The notes beneath the pieces are model-generated. The model worked only from the letters and a program-made list of their open reading frames with translations. It had not been told where the DNA came from and ran no database searches. A program made the translations under genes and the position numbers. Positions 8,330 to 16,684 of a stretch of 32,091 bases of DNA are shown in pieces. Origin of the DNA: Gemmatimonadota bacterium (GTDB taxonomy: Bacteria > Gemmatimonadota > Gemmatimonadetes > Longimicrobiales > Gaopeijiaceae); the NCBI GenBank assembly GCA_022563405.1, contig JADFNK010000029.1:1-32091 (forward strand), written 5' to 3'. How positions within the stretch are numbered: position 1 is the stretch's first letter; the number at the start of each line of letters is the position of its first letter.

Positions 8330-8356
8330 TCCCGGCCGTCGCGGTCCGGGCCGGGA
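8330..8356. promoter_or_regulatory. Inverted repeat TCCCGGCC-N11-GGCCGGGA between divergent genes
   Basis: Perfect 8-bp arms with an 11-base spacer in the 224-bp divergent region separating the cupredoxin gene (start 8287) and the LAL regulator (start 8512). It lies 43 bp upstream of the cupredoxin start codon. It could be an operator, for example for the neighbouring LuxR-type regulator, or a stable 5'-UTR hairpin. No clear -10/-35 pair is visible on either strand. Confidence 0.45.
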
Positions 8357-8511
8357 CAACACGCTCCCCGATCACAATTCGTCGAACGTACATCCATGAT
8401 ACCACTGTGTCCTGGTTCCCGTTCGCGGAAGCCCTCCGTTGACTCGACCCTCTTGTGCTCACGCCCCCAGCACCAAACTTTGTCGGAGCCCCGAGCCACC
8501 TAAAACGCAAT

Positions 8512-11500
8512 ATGCCAAACATTTTGCCAACACGACCCCTGGTGGGTCGCACCGACGAACTCGAGGTCCTCGGCCAGGCCCTCACCTCCGCGCAAGCCGG
8601 ATCGGGAGCGGCAATCTTTCTCAGAGGTGACACGGGCACAGGCAAGTCTCGCCTGGCGTCGGCCGTCGTCGAGCAAGCGGCCCACCTCGGCGTCGATACG
8701 GTCAGCGGTCAGGCGTATCGCATGGACACGGGGGTTCCCTACGGACTCTGGTCCAACGCCTTTTTCCCGAAGCTGAGGGAAATGGACGACGCCACGTTGT
8801 CGGTGTTGACTCGAGGGGGCGAGGAAGAGCTCTCGATCGTCGTGCCGGGGCTTCGTGGGGGAGGCGCTCCGGATGATTCTGTCCTTGCGTCGGCCGGTCC
8901 CGGCGAGCTCCGAACACGTATCCACTGGAATTTCACCGAACTGTTACGGGGGCTGAGCAAGAGGGCTCCGCTGCTGGTCGTACTCGACGACCTCCACTGG
9001 AGCGATCCCTCTGGCCTCGACCTGTTTCACTTCGTTTCACGCCAGATCGCTGATGTGCCGCTCGTGCTCCTCGGCGTGTACAATACGGAGGATCTCGTCC
9101 ACAATCCGGCGTTCGAAAAAATGGAGCGGCCGCTGCTCTCCGTTCTGGGTTCGAAAGCACTGGACGTTGGGCCGCTCTCCGCCGACGAAACGGTAGACCT
9201 GGTTCTCCGTACGTTTCAGACCGAAGCCGCCATCGCGGAGCCGTTGGCGCGGCTGATCCATGAACGCGCCGGAGGGAATCCCTACTTCGTAGAGGAGATT
9301 CTCAAGTCACTCGTGGACTCGGGAAAGCTCTTCCTGCAGGACGAACGATGGCTGGGGTGGGAGGTGGAGGATCTGGAACTCCCGGCGTCGGTCACCGAAG
9401 TGGTTTCCGCCCGTTTCGGCGAGTTGAGCTCGCCGGCCCGAGAGGTCGCGAACGTCCTGGCGGTGGTGGGCACGAGGGTAGACCACGGGCTCCTCAACAC
9501 TGTGTCCGAGCAGTCCGAGGCCGACATTCTGGCGGGCCTGGATCAACTCCGGACACGGCAGCTTATCGAAGAGACCACCGACGGAGCACACATCGTATAC
9601 CGGTTCGTGCATACCTTGGTGCGGGAGGTCATCTACTCCGAGATGGGGCTCGCCCGTGCCCGCAAGCTCCATCAGCGAACCGGCGAAGCGTTGGAGCGCG
9701 GAGAGGCAGCCGTGAACGACGACCCGGTCCATGCCCTGGCTTATCACTTCTCCCGCGCCGGGGGCGATGACCCCCGGGTCGTCCGGTACCTGGCCGCTGC
9801 GGGCCGGGACGCCCTGGAAAGCCGGGCAAACCACGAGGCCGTGGGGTTCCTGACGGAGGCGGTCGAGCGGGTTCGGGCCGGAGAATTCACGGAAGAGGAT
9901 ACGGGCGTCGAAATACTCCCCCTGGAGGAGGATCTTGCGCGGGTGCTTCAACGACTGGGCAAGTACCGACACGCTGCGGACCATTGGGAGGCCGCCTTGG
10001 AGCTCGCCATCGAGCGCAAGGACAGCGCGCGCGCGGCCGACCTCCACCGACGGATCGGACAGGCCGCATACTTCCCGGGCCAGTTCGAGGAGGCGGTGAA
10101 GTGGTACACCGCTGGGCTGGAGCACGCGAAGGCAGGGTCCGATCGGGCCATCGAAGCCCGCCTCCACCTTTACAAGGGCATCGCACTCCAAGCGCAGGGG
10201 AGTGCCGACGAAGCCCGTGAGGAGATGGAGACGGCGCTGGCGGTCGCCGAAACCGTGGCGGACCCGAGCTTGCTGGCCATAGTCCGGCGTGAGCTGATGA
10301 TCCTCCACACCTGGCTTGGAGACCTCGACGAGGCGCGCGAGCACGCCGGCAAGGCCATCGCCTTCTCCGAGGAGGCCGGAGACCGGCAGATCACCTTCTG
10401 GGTCTATTGGGCGCTGGCGATTGGGGAGGGTTTCGTGGGCGAGGTCGAAGCCATGGACCGCCACATTCAGCGCTGCCGTAAAATCGCCAAGGAATTACGG
10501 TCTCCGGTCCTGCGTCTCTGGACCTCGGAGGTTCTGCTCGAACACGCGATGGCCGCGGGAGAGTGGAATTACGGCATCGCCCTCGGAGAGCAGGCGGTGG
10601 CCCGAGCGCGGGATCTCGGACAAGATGCGCTTTTGCCGCGCCTTCTCGTGTGGCTTTCGTTGATCTACCTGGGCCGCGGCGAGATCGAGCGCGGTCGAGC
10701 TTGCGTTGACGAGGCGTGGACGATGTCGGGCGCGGCCAGCGGCGACAATTCCCGAGTACATCTCGTGATACCCGCTCATATCGGGAAAGCGATGTACCAT
10801 CTCGCCACCGGAGATCCTGAGGAAGCGATCCGGATCGGTGAGGCCGGGTTGGCTGTCGCAGAGAACACCGGCTTCATCATCTGGGCGACGCACCGTCTTC
10901 TTCCGTTGATCGCTGAGGCGTACCTCCAGATCCATGACGCTGAGGCAGGCGCCCATATTGAGCAGCGCCTGCGGCGGTATGGAAAGAAAATGAGCACTCG
11001 ATCCGGCTTGGCTTGGCTCAGCGCCTACGAAGCGGTCAAGACCTGGTATTCTGGCGATATTGAGCGATCCACCGTGTTGCTACGCAAGGCCGCCGAAGAA
11101 CTCGAGGCGATCCCCATGATCTACGACGCGGCTCGCCTGAGGAGACAGCTGGCCGGCAGACTCGCGGATCTCGGCGACCGGGAGGCCGCCCTCGAGGAGC
11201 TCCGCCGGGTGCATGACGTCTTCCAAAAGATCGGCGCGAAGCCGGAGTTGAAGAAAACTCGTGGTATGTTCCGTGAGTTGGACACGCGGCCACCGAGCAC
11301 ATCCCAAGGCTCGGGAGCGGAGGCCTTGTCGCATCGGGAACTGGAGATCACACGCCTCGTGGCTCAACGTAAGTCGAACAAGGCTATCGCCAAGGCGTTG
11401 GGGATCTCGCCGCGAACCGTGAGTACCCACCTCTCGAACGCCTTCCAGAAGCTCGAGATCACGTCTCGCGGAGAGTTGGCCGACTACGCCAGGGATCACA

Positions 11501-11529
11501 GCCTACTTCTTGACGAAACCAAGGAATGA
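8512..11529 (+). CDS. LAL-type LuxR family regulator (AAA ATPase, TPR, LuxR HTH)
   Basis: 1005 residues, normal for large ATP-binding LuxR (LAL/MalT-like) regulators. Residues 10-20 (LVGRTDELEVL) open an AAA_16 NTPase; Walker A is G39-D-T-G-T-G-K-S46 and Walker B LVVLDD at 155-160, followed by HWSDPS. The long middle part, ~390-920, is alpha-helical with repeated TPR-like helix pairs, the usual inducer- or partner-binding platform. The LuxR HTH occupies ~938-990 (LSHRELEITRLVAQ...SNKAIAKALGIS...TVSTHLSN). ATG 8512 is used because the domain match starts directly after it; GTG 8455 is an in-frame alternative and neither has a strong ribosome site. It overlaps the cyclophilin gene by ATGA. Its target and ligand are unknown; the divergent cupredoxin gene and the downstream cyclophilin are candidates. 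Confidence 0.93.
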   Translation: MPNILPTRPLVGRTDELEVLGQALTSAQAGSGAAIFLRGDTGTGKSRLASAVVEQAAHLGVDTVSGQAYRMDTGVPYGLWSNAFFPKLREMDDATLSVLTRGGEEELSIVVPGLRGGGAPDDSVLASAGPGELRTRIHWNFTELLRGLSKRAPLLVVLDDLHWSDPSGLDLFHFVSRQIADVPLVLLGVYNTEDLVHNPAFEKMERPLLSVLGSKALDVGPLSADETVDLVLRTFQTEAAIAEPLARLIHERAGGNPYFVEEILKSLVDSGKLFLQDERWLGWEVEDLELPASVTEVVSARFGELSSPAREVANVLAVVGTRVDHGLLNTVSEQSEADILAGLDQLRTRQLIEETTDGAHIVYRFVHTLVREVIYSEMGLARARKLHQRTGEALERGEAAVNDDPVHALAYHFSRAGGDDPRVVRYLAAAGRDALESRANHEAVGFLTEAVERVRAGEFTEEDTGVEILPLEEDLARVLQRLGKYRHAADHWEAALELAIERKDSARAADLHRRIGQAAYFPGQFEEAVKWYTAGLEHAKAGSDRAIEARLHLYKGIALQAQGSADEAREEMETALAVAETVADPSLLAIVRRELMILHTWLGDLDEAREHAGKAIAFSEEAGDRQITFWVYWALAIGEGFVGEVEAMDRHIQRCRKIAKELRSPVLRLWTSEVLLEHAMAAGEWNYGIALGEQAVARARDLGQDALLPRLLVWLSLIYLGRGEIERGRACVDEAWTMSGAASGDNSRVHLVIPAHIGKAMYHLATGDPEEAIRIGEAGLAVAENTGFIIWATHRLLPLIAEAYLQIHDAEAGAHIEQRLRRYGKKMSTRSGLAWLSAYEAVKTWYSGDIERSTVLLRKAAEELEAIPMIYDAARLRRQLAGRLADLGDREAALEELRRVHDVFQKIGAKPELKKTRGMFRELDTRPPSTSQGSGAEALSHRELEITRLVAQRKSNKAIAKALGISPRTVSTHLSNAFQKLEITSRGELADYARDHSLLLDETKE

Positions 11530-12182
11530 GACGCCAGATGCAACGGTGCCTGTGTGCTCTGCTGGCCGTATCCAGCTTTGCGTGTGGTGGCGCCAAGGCG
11601 TACCAGGCCATCTGGGAGCCCTCGGCCTCAGACCTCGCGGTCGAAGCGCCGGACTCGTTCACGGTAACGTTCGAGACGAGTGCCGGAGACTTCGTCGTAG
11701 CGTTCTATCGTGATTGGGCACCCCTGGGGGTCGATCGCGCCTACCACCTCACTCGTCATGACTTCTACGCGGGAGCACGGTTCTTCCGCGTCAACCCCGG
11801 GTTGGTCCAGTTCGGACTGAGCGGTCAGCCCGCGCTCGACTCCGTATGGGCGGACCTGACGATCCCGGACGATCCTCTGGTGGGAAGCAACACACGGGGG
11901 GCCGTCTCGTTCGCGAAGGCCGGTCCCGGCTCGCGCAATATCCAGTTGTTCATCAATCGGCAGGACAACCCCCTCTACGATACGTGTTGCGCCGGCGGAT
12001 TCCCCCCGATCGGGCGCGTGGTGAGCGGCATGGAGACCGTCGATGCCCTCTTCGACGGACACGGCGAGTCACCGGTGAACGACCAGGACTCGATCATGGC
12101 TCTGGGGAACAACTTCCTGGACCAGCGATATCCGGGGCTCGATACGATCACGGCGACTCGGGTGGTAGAGTCCCGAGACTAA
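11526..12182 (+). CDS. Cyclophilin-type peptidyl-prolyl isomerase lipoprotein
   Basis: 218 residues. The signal ends in S-F-A-C20-G-G, an acceptable lipobox, so the protein is probably an envelope lipoprotein. The rest fits the cyclophilin fold: FETSAGDFVVAFYRDWAP at the first strand, FYAGARFFRVNPGLVQFGLSG as the F-x-R-V...Q-G core, GAVSFAKAGPGSRNIQLFIN for the M/F-A-x...S-x-x-x-Q-F-F-I element, and a final GRVVSGMETVDAL. It probably assists folding of exported proteins. The ATG at 11526 overlaps the TGA of the LuxR regulator gene; ATG 11538, twelve bases after AGGA, is an alternative with a cleaner signal peptide. Convergent with the ABC-F gene. Confidence 0.9.
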   Translation: MRRQMQRCLCALLAVSSFACGGAKAYQAIWEPSASDLAVEAPDSFTVTFETSAGDFVVAFYRDWAPLGVDRAYHLTRHDFYAGARFFRVNPGLVQFGLSGQPALDSVWADLTIPDDPLVGSNTRGAVSFAKAGPGSRNIQLFINRQDNPLYDTCCAGGFPPIGRVVSGMETVDALFDGHGESPVNDQDSIMALGNNFLDQRYPGLDTITATRVVESRD

Positions 12183-12205
12183 CTACCTGCGATAACTACC
12201 CGCGG
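12180..12205. repeat. Imperfect 13-bp tandem repeat at the convergent junction
   Basis: TAACTACCTGCGA (12180-12192) is followed directly by TAACTACCCGCGG, 11 of 13 bases identical. The first copy includes the cyclophilin stop codon. No stem-loop with a T-run is present in the 27-bp gap to the ABC-F stop, so no terminator can be claimed. Confidence 0.6.
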
Positions 12206-12209
12206 TCAG

Positions 12210-14177
12210 TTACCCGATCTCCTCTTCCACACTCTCCCACTCCGAAGTGAGGTCGGCGACTTCGCCTTGAAGCGACGTGCGCTCGGCCTCCAGGATCTTC
12301 ACCTCGTCGGCCGAAGTTCGTTCGAAATACGCGGGTTCGCAGAACACCTCATCGATCTCGATCACACGAGCTTCTGCTTCTTGAATGGAGGTGGTCAGCG
12401 CGTCCTGGCGCTTCAAGAGCTGTTTTTTTCTGGCTTTCGAAACCCCCACCGCAGGCGTCGCTCCACGCCCGTTGCCTCTTTCGAGCACCAGATCCTTCTT
12501 GCGCCCTTCCTTCTTCTTCCCCCCTTCCTTCTTCTTCCGCTTTTCCGTCTTCGCCTTGAGGATCACGCGGTCGGCGTCGAGGTGATCGTCCCCGCAGAAG
12601 TGGACGTACTCCTCGTAGGTTCCGTGATAATCGAGGATTTCTTCCGGCTTGATCTCAACGATACGGGTCGCCAAACGGCTGACGAACCAGCGGTCGTGCG
12701 ACACGAGGATGAGCGTCCCCGGGAAGGCCCTGAGGCCCTCGATGAGCGCCTCGATCGACTCGAGGTCCAAGTGGTTCGTGGGCTCGTCCAACACCAGAAC
12801 GTTGGGACGCGCCATCGCCAATCGCGTGAACACCAACCGTGAGGCTTCACCGCCTGAAAGCGCGCTCAACCGCTTCTTCGAGTCGTCCCCGGAAAAAAGC
12901 ATCAGCGCCATACGCGCCCGCACGTAGCCGATATCCTTGTCCGAGCAGGCATCCCAGACCCATCCCTCGGCGGTATTGTGCGGAGGGTCGAACCGATCCC
13001 GATGATCCTGTGGGAAATACCCGGGGTGGGTCTCGTATCCCCACTCGACCTCGCCTTCATCCGCATCGAGCTCACCCATGACGATCTTCAGGAGCGTGGA
13101 CTTGCCAATACCGTTCGGCCCCATGATCGCGAGCCGTTCGCCACGCTGCACCAGGAGATCCACACCATGGAGCACGTGGTTGTCTCCGAAGGCCTTTTTC
13201 ACCCCTTTGATCTTGAGGACGTCCCGTCCGCTGTCTCGAACCTGCTCGAATCGGAAAGTCGGATAACGGCGAGAGCTTGGGGCGAGCTCGATCAACCCCT
13301 CCGCTTTCTTCTCGATCATCCGCACCTTGCTCTGCGCCTGGCGCGCCTTGCTCGCCTTGGCGCGGAAGCGATCCACAAATTTCTGGTGGTGCGCGATCTC
13401 GCGTTCCCTGGCGGCGATTCCCTTCTCCCGGCGCTCCCGCTCGGCCTGCTTGGCCTGAAGAAAAGTCGTGTAGTTCCCGTGATAGAGAAGCACGGACTCG
13501 TAGTCCACATCGAGGATGTGCGTGGTGACGTTGTCGAGAAAGCGGTGGTCGTGGGAGATGACGACCACGGGCCCGGGAAAGTCGCGCAAGAACATCTCCA
13601 GCCACCGGATCGAGAGGATGTCGAGGTGGTTCGTCGGCTCGTCGAGGAGCAGAACATCCGGGGTGCCCGCCAGTACCTGAGCGAGTAATACGCGCAGCTT
13701 GAACCCGCCGGAGAGCGTGGACAGCAGATCCCTGTGAACGTGGCCGGGAAGACCGAGTCCCTCCAGGATCTTGGTCGCCCGGGCCTCCGCCGTGTAACCG
13801 TCGTGGCGCTGCACGGTCTCCTCCAACTCACTGAAGCGGTCGGCGTCGAAGTATTGCTCCGCCTTCGCCAGGAGCTCCTCCTTCTCTACCATCGCCTCCC
13901 AGAGCTCCGGGTTGCCCATCATCGCAACCGCGAGGATCTCCTCGTCTTCGTACAAGAACTGATCCTGGCGTAGAACACCGAGCCGCAGCCGCTTGGGAAT
14001 GGACACCGTGCCCTCGCTGGCCTCCAGCTGACCGCTCACGATGTCGAGGAAGGTCGTCTTGCCGGAGCCGTTGGCACCCACGAGTCCGTAGCGCGACCCC
14101 GCGTTGAGCTGGAACGTCGCGCCAGAGAAGAGCGTACGGTCGCCGTACGATTTTTCGAGGTTTGAGATGGAGATCAT
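12210..14177 (-). CDS. ABC-F family ATPase (Uup/EttA-like)
   Basis: 655 residues, soluble, two ABC domains and no membrane segments. First domain: Walker A GANGSGKTT at 34-42, signature LSGG at 155, Walker B LLLDEPTNHLD near 176. Residues ~241-300 are the charged linker (P-site tRNA-interaction motif region). Second domain: Walker A GPNGIGKST at 353-361, signature LSGGE at 440, Walker B LVLDEPTNHLD near 461. Residues 544-562 are a lysine/glycine-rich tract and ~575-655 a coiled coil, the Uup-like C-terminal arm. ABC-F proteins act on the ribosome, relieving stalled translation or protecting against antibiotics. Start ATG 14177 matches the family N-terminus (MISISNLEKSYG); the frame runs upstream to 14321 without homology. 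Housekeeping role more likely than resistance. Confidence 0.93.
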   Translation of the reverse strand: MISISNLEKSYGDRTLFSGATFQLNAGSRYGLVGANGSGKTTFLDIVSGQLEASEGTVSIPKRLRLGVLRQDQFLYEDEEILAVAMMGNPELWEAMVEKEELLAKAEQYFDADRFSELEETVQRHDGYTAEARATKILEGLGLPGHVHRDLLSTLSGGFKLRVLLAQVLAGTPDVLLLDEPTNHLDILSIRWLEMFLRDFPGPVVVISHDHRFLDNVTTHILDVDYESVLLYHGNYTTFLQAKQAERERREKGIAAREREIAHHQKFVDRFRAKASKARQAQSKVRMIEKKAEGLIELAPSSRRYPTFRFEQVRDSGRDVLKIKGVKKAFGDNHVLHGVDLLVQRGERLAIMGPNGIGKSTLLKIVMGELDADEGEVEWGYETHPGYFPQDHRDRFDPPHNTAEGWVWDACSDKDIGYVRARMALMLFSGDDSKKRLSALSGGEASRLVFTRLAMARPNVLVLDEPTNHLDLESIEALIEGLRAFPGTLILVSHDRWFVSRLATRIVEIKPEEILDYHGTYEEYVHFCGDDHLDADRVILKAKTEKRKKKEGGKKKEGRKKDLVLERGNGRGATPAVGVSKARKKQLLKRQDALTTSIQEAEARVIEIDEVFCEPAYFERTSADEVKILEAERTSLQGEVADLTSEWESVEEEIG

Positions 14178-14319
14178 GGCGGAAAATGTATACAAACCCG
14201 CCGCTGCACGGTCAGCTCGGTCGAATTTCCTTGGAGGACGGCTTGCGACAGTCCTAGTTTTAGTCAGGCCGCAATCCTCCGGGACGAAGCATAATCTCCC
14301 AAAGAAAAGACGAATTATC

Positions 14320-14748
14320 ATGCGATCAGCGTTGAAGCACTACATACTCGCCTCCGTCCTGACGCTCTTCTTCCTCTTTCTTACCTCCCACAGCGCCGCG
14401 GCCCAGGGCAGAGGTGGCGGTCGCGGTGATGGAAATGCTGCCGGAGGAACCTCGGTAGAGTTCACGGCCGAGATCAGCTTTTCTTTAGGGGATCGAGACC
14501 TGATCCAGGCACACTACTCGTCCAATCCCAACCCCGGGATCAAGGCACTGCCTCCGGGCATTCGAAAGAGTCTGGTCAGAGGCAAAGCGATGCCTCCTGG
14601 AATCGCCAAGCGACTCCCGCCTGATGCGTTGCGATCTTCCCTGTCCATCCCTCCCCAGTACCAAGTCATCGAGGTGGGCTGGGACGTCTTTCTCGTGGAG
14701 GTGGCCACCGGGGTCATCCATGATGTTCTCATGGACGTGATCCGGTAG
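14320..14748 (+). CDS. RcnB-like / CigR-like secreted protein
   Basis: 142 residues. Signal peptide 1-28 (hydrophobic LASVLTLFFLFL, cleavage after SAAA). A glycine/arginine-rich stretch follows at 30-42. The core has two copies of an L/M-P-P-G motif (KALPPGIRKSL, then KAMPPGIAKRLPP), then YQVIEVGWDVFLVEVATGVIHDVL. This pattern is shared by the RcnB family (periplasmic nickel/cobalt homeostasis) and the related CigR proteins. The actual function is not certain for most members. ATG 14320 is chosen as the start of the signal peptide; the frame is open upstream but overlaps the divergent ABC-F gene. The IS91 remnant begins at its stop codon on the other strand. Confidence 0.75.
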   Translation: MRSALKHYILASVLTLFFLFLTSHSAAAQGRGGGRGDGNAAGGTSVEFTAEISFSLGDRDLIQAHYSSNPNPGIKALPPGIRKSLVRGKAMPPGIAKRLPPDALRSSLSIPPQYQVIEVGWDVFLVEVATGVIHDVLMDVIR

Positions 14749-15255
14749 GGTCCGGGGCTCCAGAGGAGCGAGTGAGAGAGCGGTGGCACCATCCGGTGCG
14801 GGATGGGGGAGACGATAGACGATGCGCCCAGGCACACCGTACCCGGTAGCCTCCATCCGTTCGAGGGCGAAGGGAGGACGGGCACCACCCACCTTCGGCG
14901 GGTACCCGGCGCAGAAGGCGTTCGAGCCCAGCTCGGTCGTGAGCAGCGACCTGGACCGAGGCATCGACGCTGAAGCCACCGGAGGCCTGCCAGGTGAGCA
15001 TGTCATCGGTGATGTGACGTTCGACCAGACCGCAGCGGTGGAGGGCACCGCGCGAAGCGTGGTCCGGAGCACACGGTGGCGAACGGTGTGCTCTAGCTGG
15101 TTCCAGTCGGAGGCCGTGAGATGGGTGGCCTCGTGGAACTGGACCGAGCCCTCGGGATCCTCGCAGAACACGCCGTCGATGACACAGACGTGGAAATGGA
15201 AGTGTGCGTTCAAAGGCTTCTCCGGGTGGGCGAAAATCCGTGCCTGACGGGCCAC
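14743..15255 (-). pseudogene. IS91-family transposase remnant, frameshifted
   Basis: Minus-strand translation gives consecutive pieces of an IS91-type (Y2 family) transposase in two alternating frames. Piece 1 (15255 to ~15057): PLNAHFHFHVCVIDGVF, the H-x-H-x-H histidine cluster region. Piece 2 (~15052 to ~14903, different frame): DDMLTWQASGGFSVDASV, then AHDRAGLERLLR. Piece 3 (~14880 to ~14743, first frame again): PPFALERMEA, then VYRLPHPAPDG and the LAPLE end. At least two indels and missing N- and C-termini make it inactive. No terminal repeats are visible, in line with IS91 elements, which lack typical inverted repeats. Confidence 0.82.
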
Positions 15256-15505
15256 CGCAAGTACCCCGGAATGCCCCCCGAGCCCAGTGAGGTGACGTTC
15301 CGGCTATCGCCCTCCTACGGCCCCACCACAGGCCATGAGGCAAACGAGTGGTTCCTCGATATGATTACGAGCACGAGGAGTTCGAGGTCGAGACGGACGT
15401 TATAGGGGAGTGGCCGGTGACGTTCTGTTCGGAGACGGTGAGGCGGATTACGACAGGCTAAGATCGTTCCTGCGGGCGCATTGGCTGGCCCTTACCTACC
15501 CGCAC
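15256..15505. other. Degenerate spacer beside the IS91 remnant
   Basis: No intact gene is convincing here. A plus-strand frame from GTG 15348 to TAA 15461 encodes 37 residues including YEHEEFEVETDVIGEWPV, acidic and protein-like, which may be the tail of a lost gene. A longer overlapping plus-strand frame (15410-15664) looks incidental because it lies opposite the lipoprotein gene. This reads as decayed insertion debris. Confidence 0.4.
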
Positions 15506-15970
15506 CTACCCGCCGAATACGACCTGCAGGAGTACTGTGTCAGGGGGTTCGTCCAGAAGCCGAAAGCCCACCTCAACATTTCGGAGCGTATCAACCTGAA
15601 TGCCGTCAGGATGTGTCGCTGTAAGATCCAGGCAATAGAGCCCCGGACCGAAGTTCGACACTAACCGTAGCTGAAATAAGCCAACAGCGTCAGATAGGGC
15701 AATCGGCGCGTCGGCAAGAAAAGTATCGGTCGGCACAGAACACTGAAAGGCGAGGGCGCCGAACGGAGCTATGGCTGTTCCACTAACAGGGCTTCCGTCC
15801 GCCTCCGTTGTAGTTCCCTGGATAACGACATGGCTGGTGACATCAACGAAGCAACACTCTTCCCGGCATCCCGCCACGACCAGCAGCGACACCACCGCAA
15901 TCACGCCGCAACCTACGCTGAGTTTCTTCGAGGGTGTAAAGGTCTTCCATGCTAGATGTCCCACCGACAA
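15506..15970 (-). CDS. Small hypothetical lipoprotein with carboxypeptidase-regulatory-like fold
   Basis: 154 residues. Basic start (FTPSKKLSVG) and hydrophobic GVIAVVSLLVVAGC give a lipobox with Cys near residue 34. The mature part is a beta-rich domain: HVVIQGTTTEADGSPVSGTAI near the start and GLFQLRLVSNFGPGLYCLDLTATHPDG in the middle, the pattern of carboxypeptidase-regulatory-like or transthyretin-like domains. Four or more cysteines occur in the mature protein. Start set at TTG 15970, because GGAGG lies five bases upstream; a GTG at 15964 is in frame. Lower GC than its neighbours. Function unknown; it probably sits in the envelope. Confidence 0.65.
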   Translation of the reverse strand: MSVGHLAWKTFTPSKKLSVGCGVIAVVSLLVVAGCREECCFVDVTSHVVIQGTTTEADGSPVSGTAIAPFGALAFQCSVPTDTFLADAPIALSDAVGLFQLRLVSNFGPGLYCLDLTATHPDGIQVDTLRNVEVGFRLLDEPPDTVLLQVVFGG

Positions 15971-16229
15971 TTAGTCCTCCCACGGCTCGACGAAGTCTCT
16001 TCGCTCCACCGACTCTCAAAATGGGTCGAAGGCCACACGACTCTGCGAGCCCGGGGGGAGGGCAGCCTAACGATTTCGACTGATCCAATCTTCCCGCTTC
16101 TGATCTGCTCCGCAAGGAAGAAGGGTGAGGCCTCGTGTTGACGGCCTTGGCCCTGCCCCTCAGGTTGTCCCGACGCTTGAAGAGCATTGTGATTCGACTG
16201 TCCTTACTATTCAGATCTAGGGAGATGAG
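15971..16229. other. Intergenic stretch without an identifiable gene
   Basis: 259 bases between the divergent lipoprotein and GlcG-like genes. Short open frames exist on both strands, but none has a ribosome site together with recognisable protein character. I found no tRNA-like fold and no clear promoter pair. It is somewhat AT-richer than the rest of the window and continues the decayed region to its left. Confidence 0.5.
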
Positions 16230-16628
16230 ATGAGTGTTACGTTGGCAGACGCGAAGAGAATGATCGAAGCTGGCGAGAAAAAAGCCGCCGAGATTGGACA
16301 ACCGATGAACATCGCCGTGGCGGATGCAGGCGGGAACATCGTGGCGCACGTTCGAATGGACGGCGCTTGGATCGGGAGCATCGACATCTCTCAGAAGAAA
16401 GCTTACACGTCCAGAGCTTTTGATATCACGACGAAGGATCTGGCGGAGCATTCACAGTCCGGCAATCAGTTCTTTGGAATCCACGCTTCCAACAACGGCA
16501 AGATCATGATTTTTGCCGGCGGCGTTCCGTTGAAGAAAGAGGGGCAGGTCGTCGGTGCGGTCGGTGTCAGCGGTGGATCGGGAGAGCAGGACCACACCGT
16601 TGCGGAGGCCGCAGCCACAGCGTTCTAG
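16230..16628 (+). CDS. GlcG/HbpS family protein
   Basis: 132 residues, full family length. Opens with LADAKRMIEAGEKKAAEIG, then the conserved core MNIAVADAGGNIVAHVRMDGAW, KKAYTSRAF, and FAGGVPLKKEGQVVGAVGVSGGSGEQDHTVAEAA. GlcG/HbpS proteins bind heme or small ligands and are found with many oxidative pathways; no signal peptide is seen, so it is cytoplasmic. ATG 16230 is preceded by AGGGAG. The DUF6351 hydrolase follows on the same strand 56 bp later, so a shared transcript is plausible. The specific role cannot be told. Confidence 0.93.
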   Translation: MSVTLADAKRMIEAGEKKAAEIGQPMNIAVADAGGNIVAHVRMDGAWIGSIDISQKKAYTSRAFDITTKDLAEHSQSGNQFFGIHASNNGKIMIFAGGVPLKKEGQVVGAVGVSGGSGEQDHTVAEAAATAF

Positions 16629-16684
16629 GCTGCTAGACTACGTAGCCGGAGGAAGTCCAGCACATCGAAAAGGGACGCAGACCC

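Noticed and set aside
9307..10464. Long minus-strand open frame of 385 codons opposite the LuxR-type regulator
   Set aside because: It lies wholly antisense to a strongly recognised ATPase/TPR/HTH protein; its translation shows no domain pattern, as expected for GC-rich shadow frames.
12480..12545. Low-complexity CTTCTTCC-like tract considered as a repeat element
   Set aside because: It is the codons for the lysine/glycine-rich linker (residues ~544-562) of the ABC-F protein.
15410..15664. Plus-strand frame of 84 codons beside the IS remnant
   Set aside because: No ribosome site and no recognisable family, and it overlaps the better-supported minus-strand lipoprotein gene.
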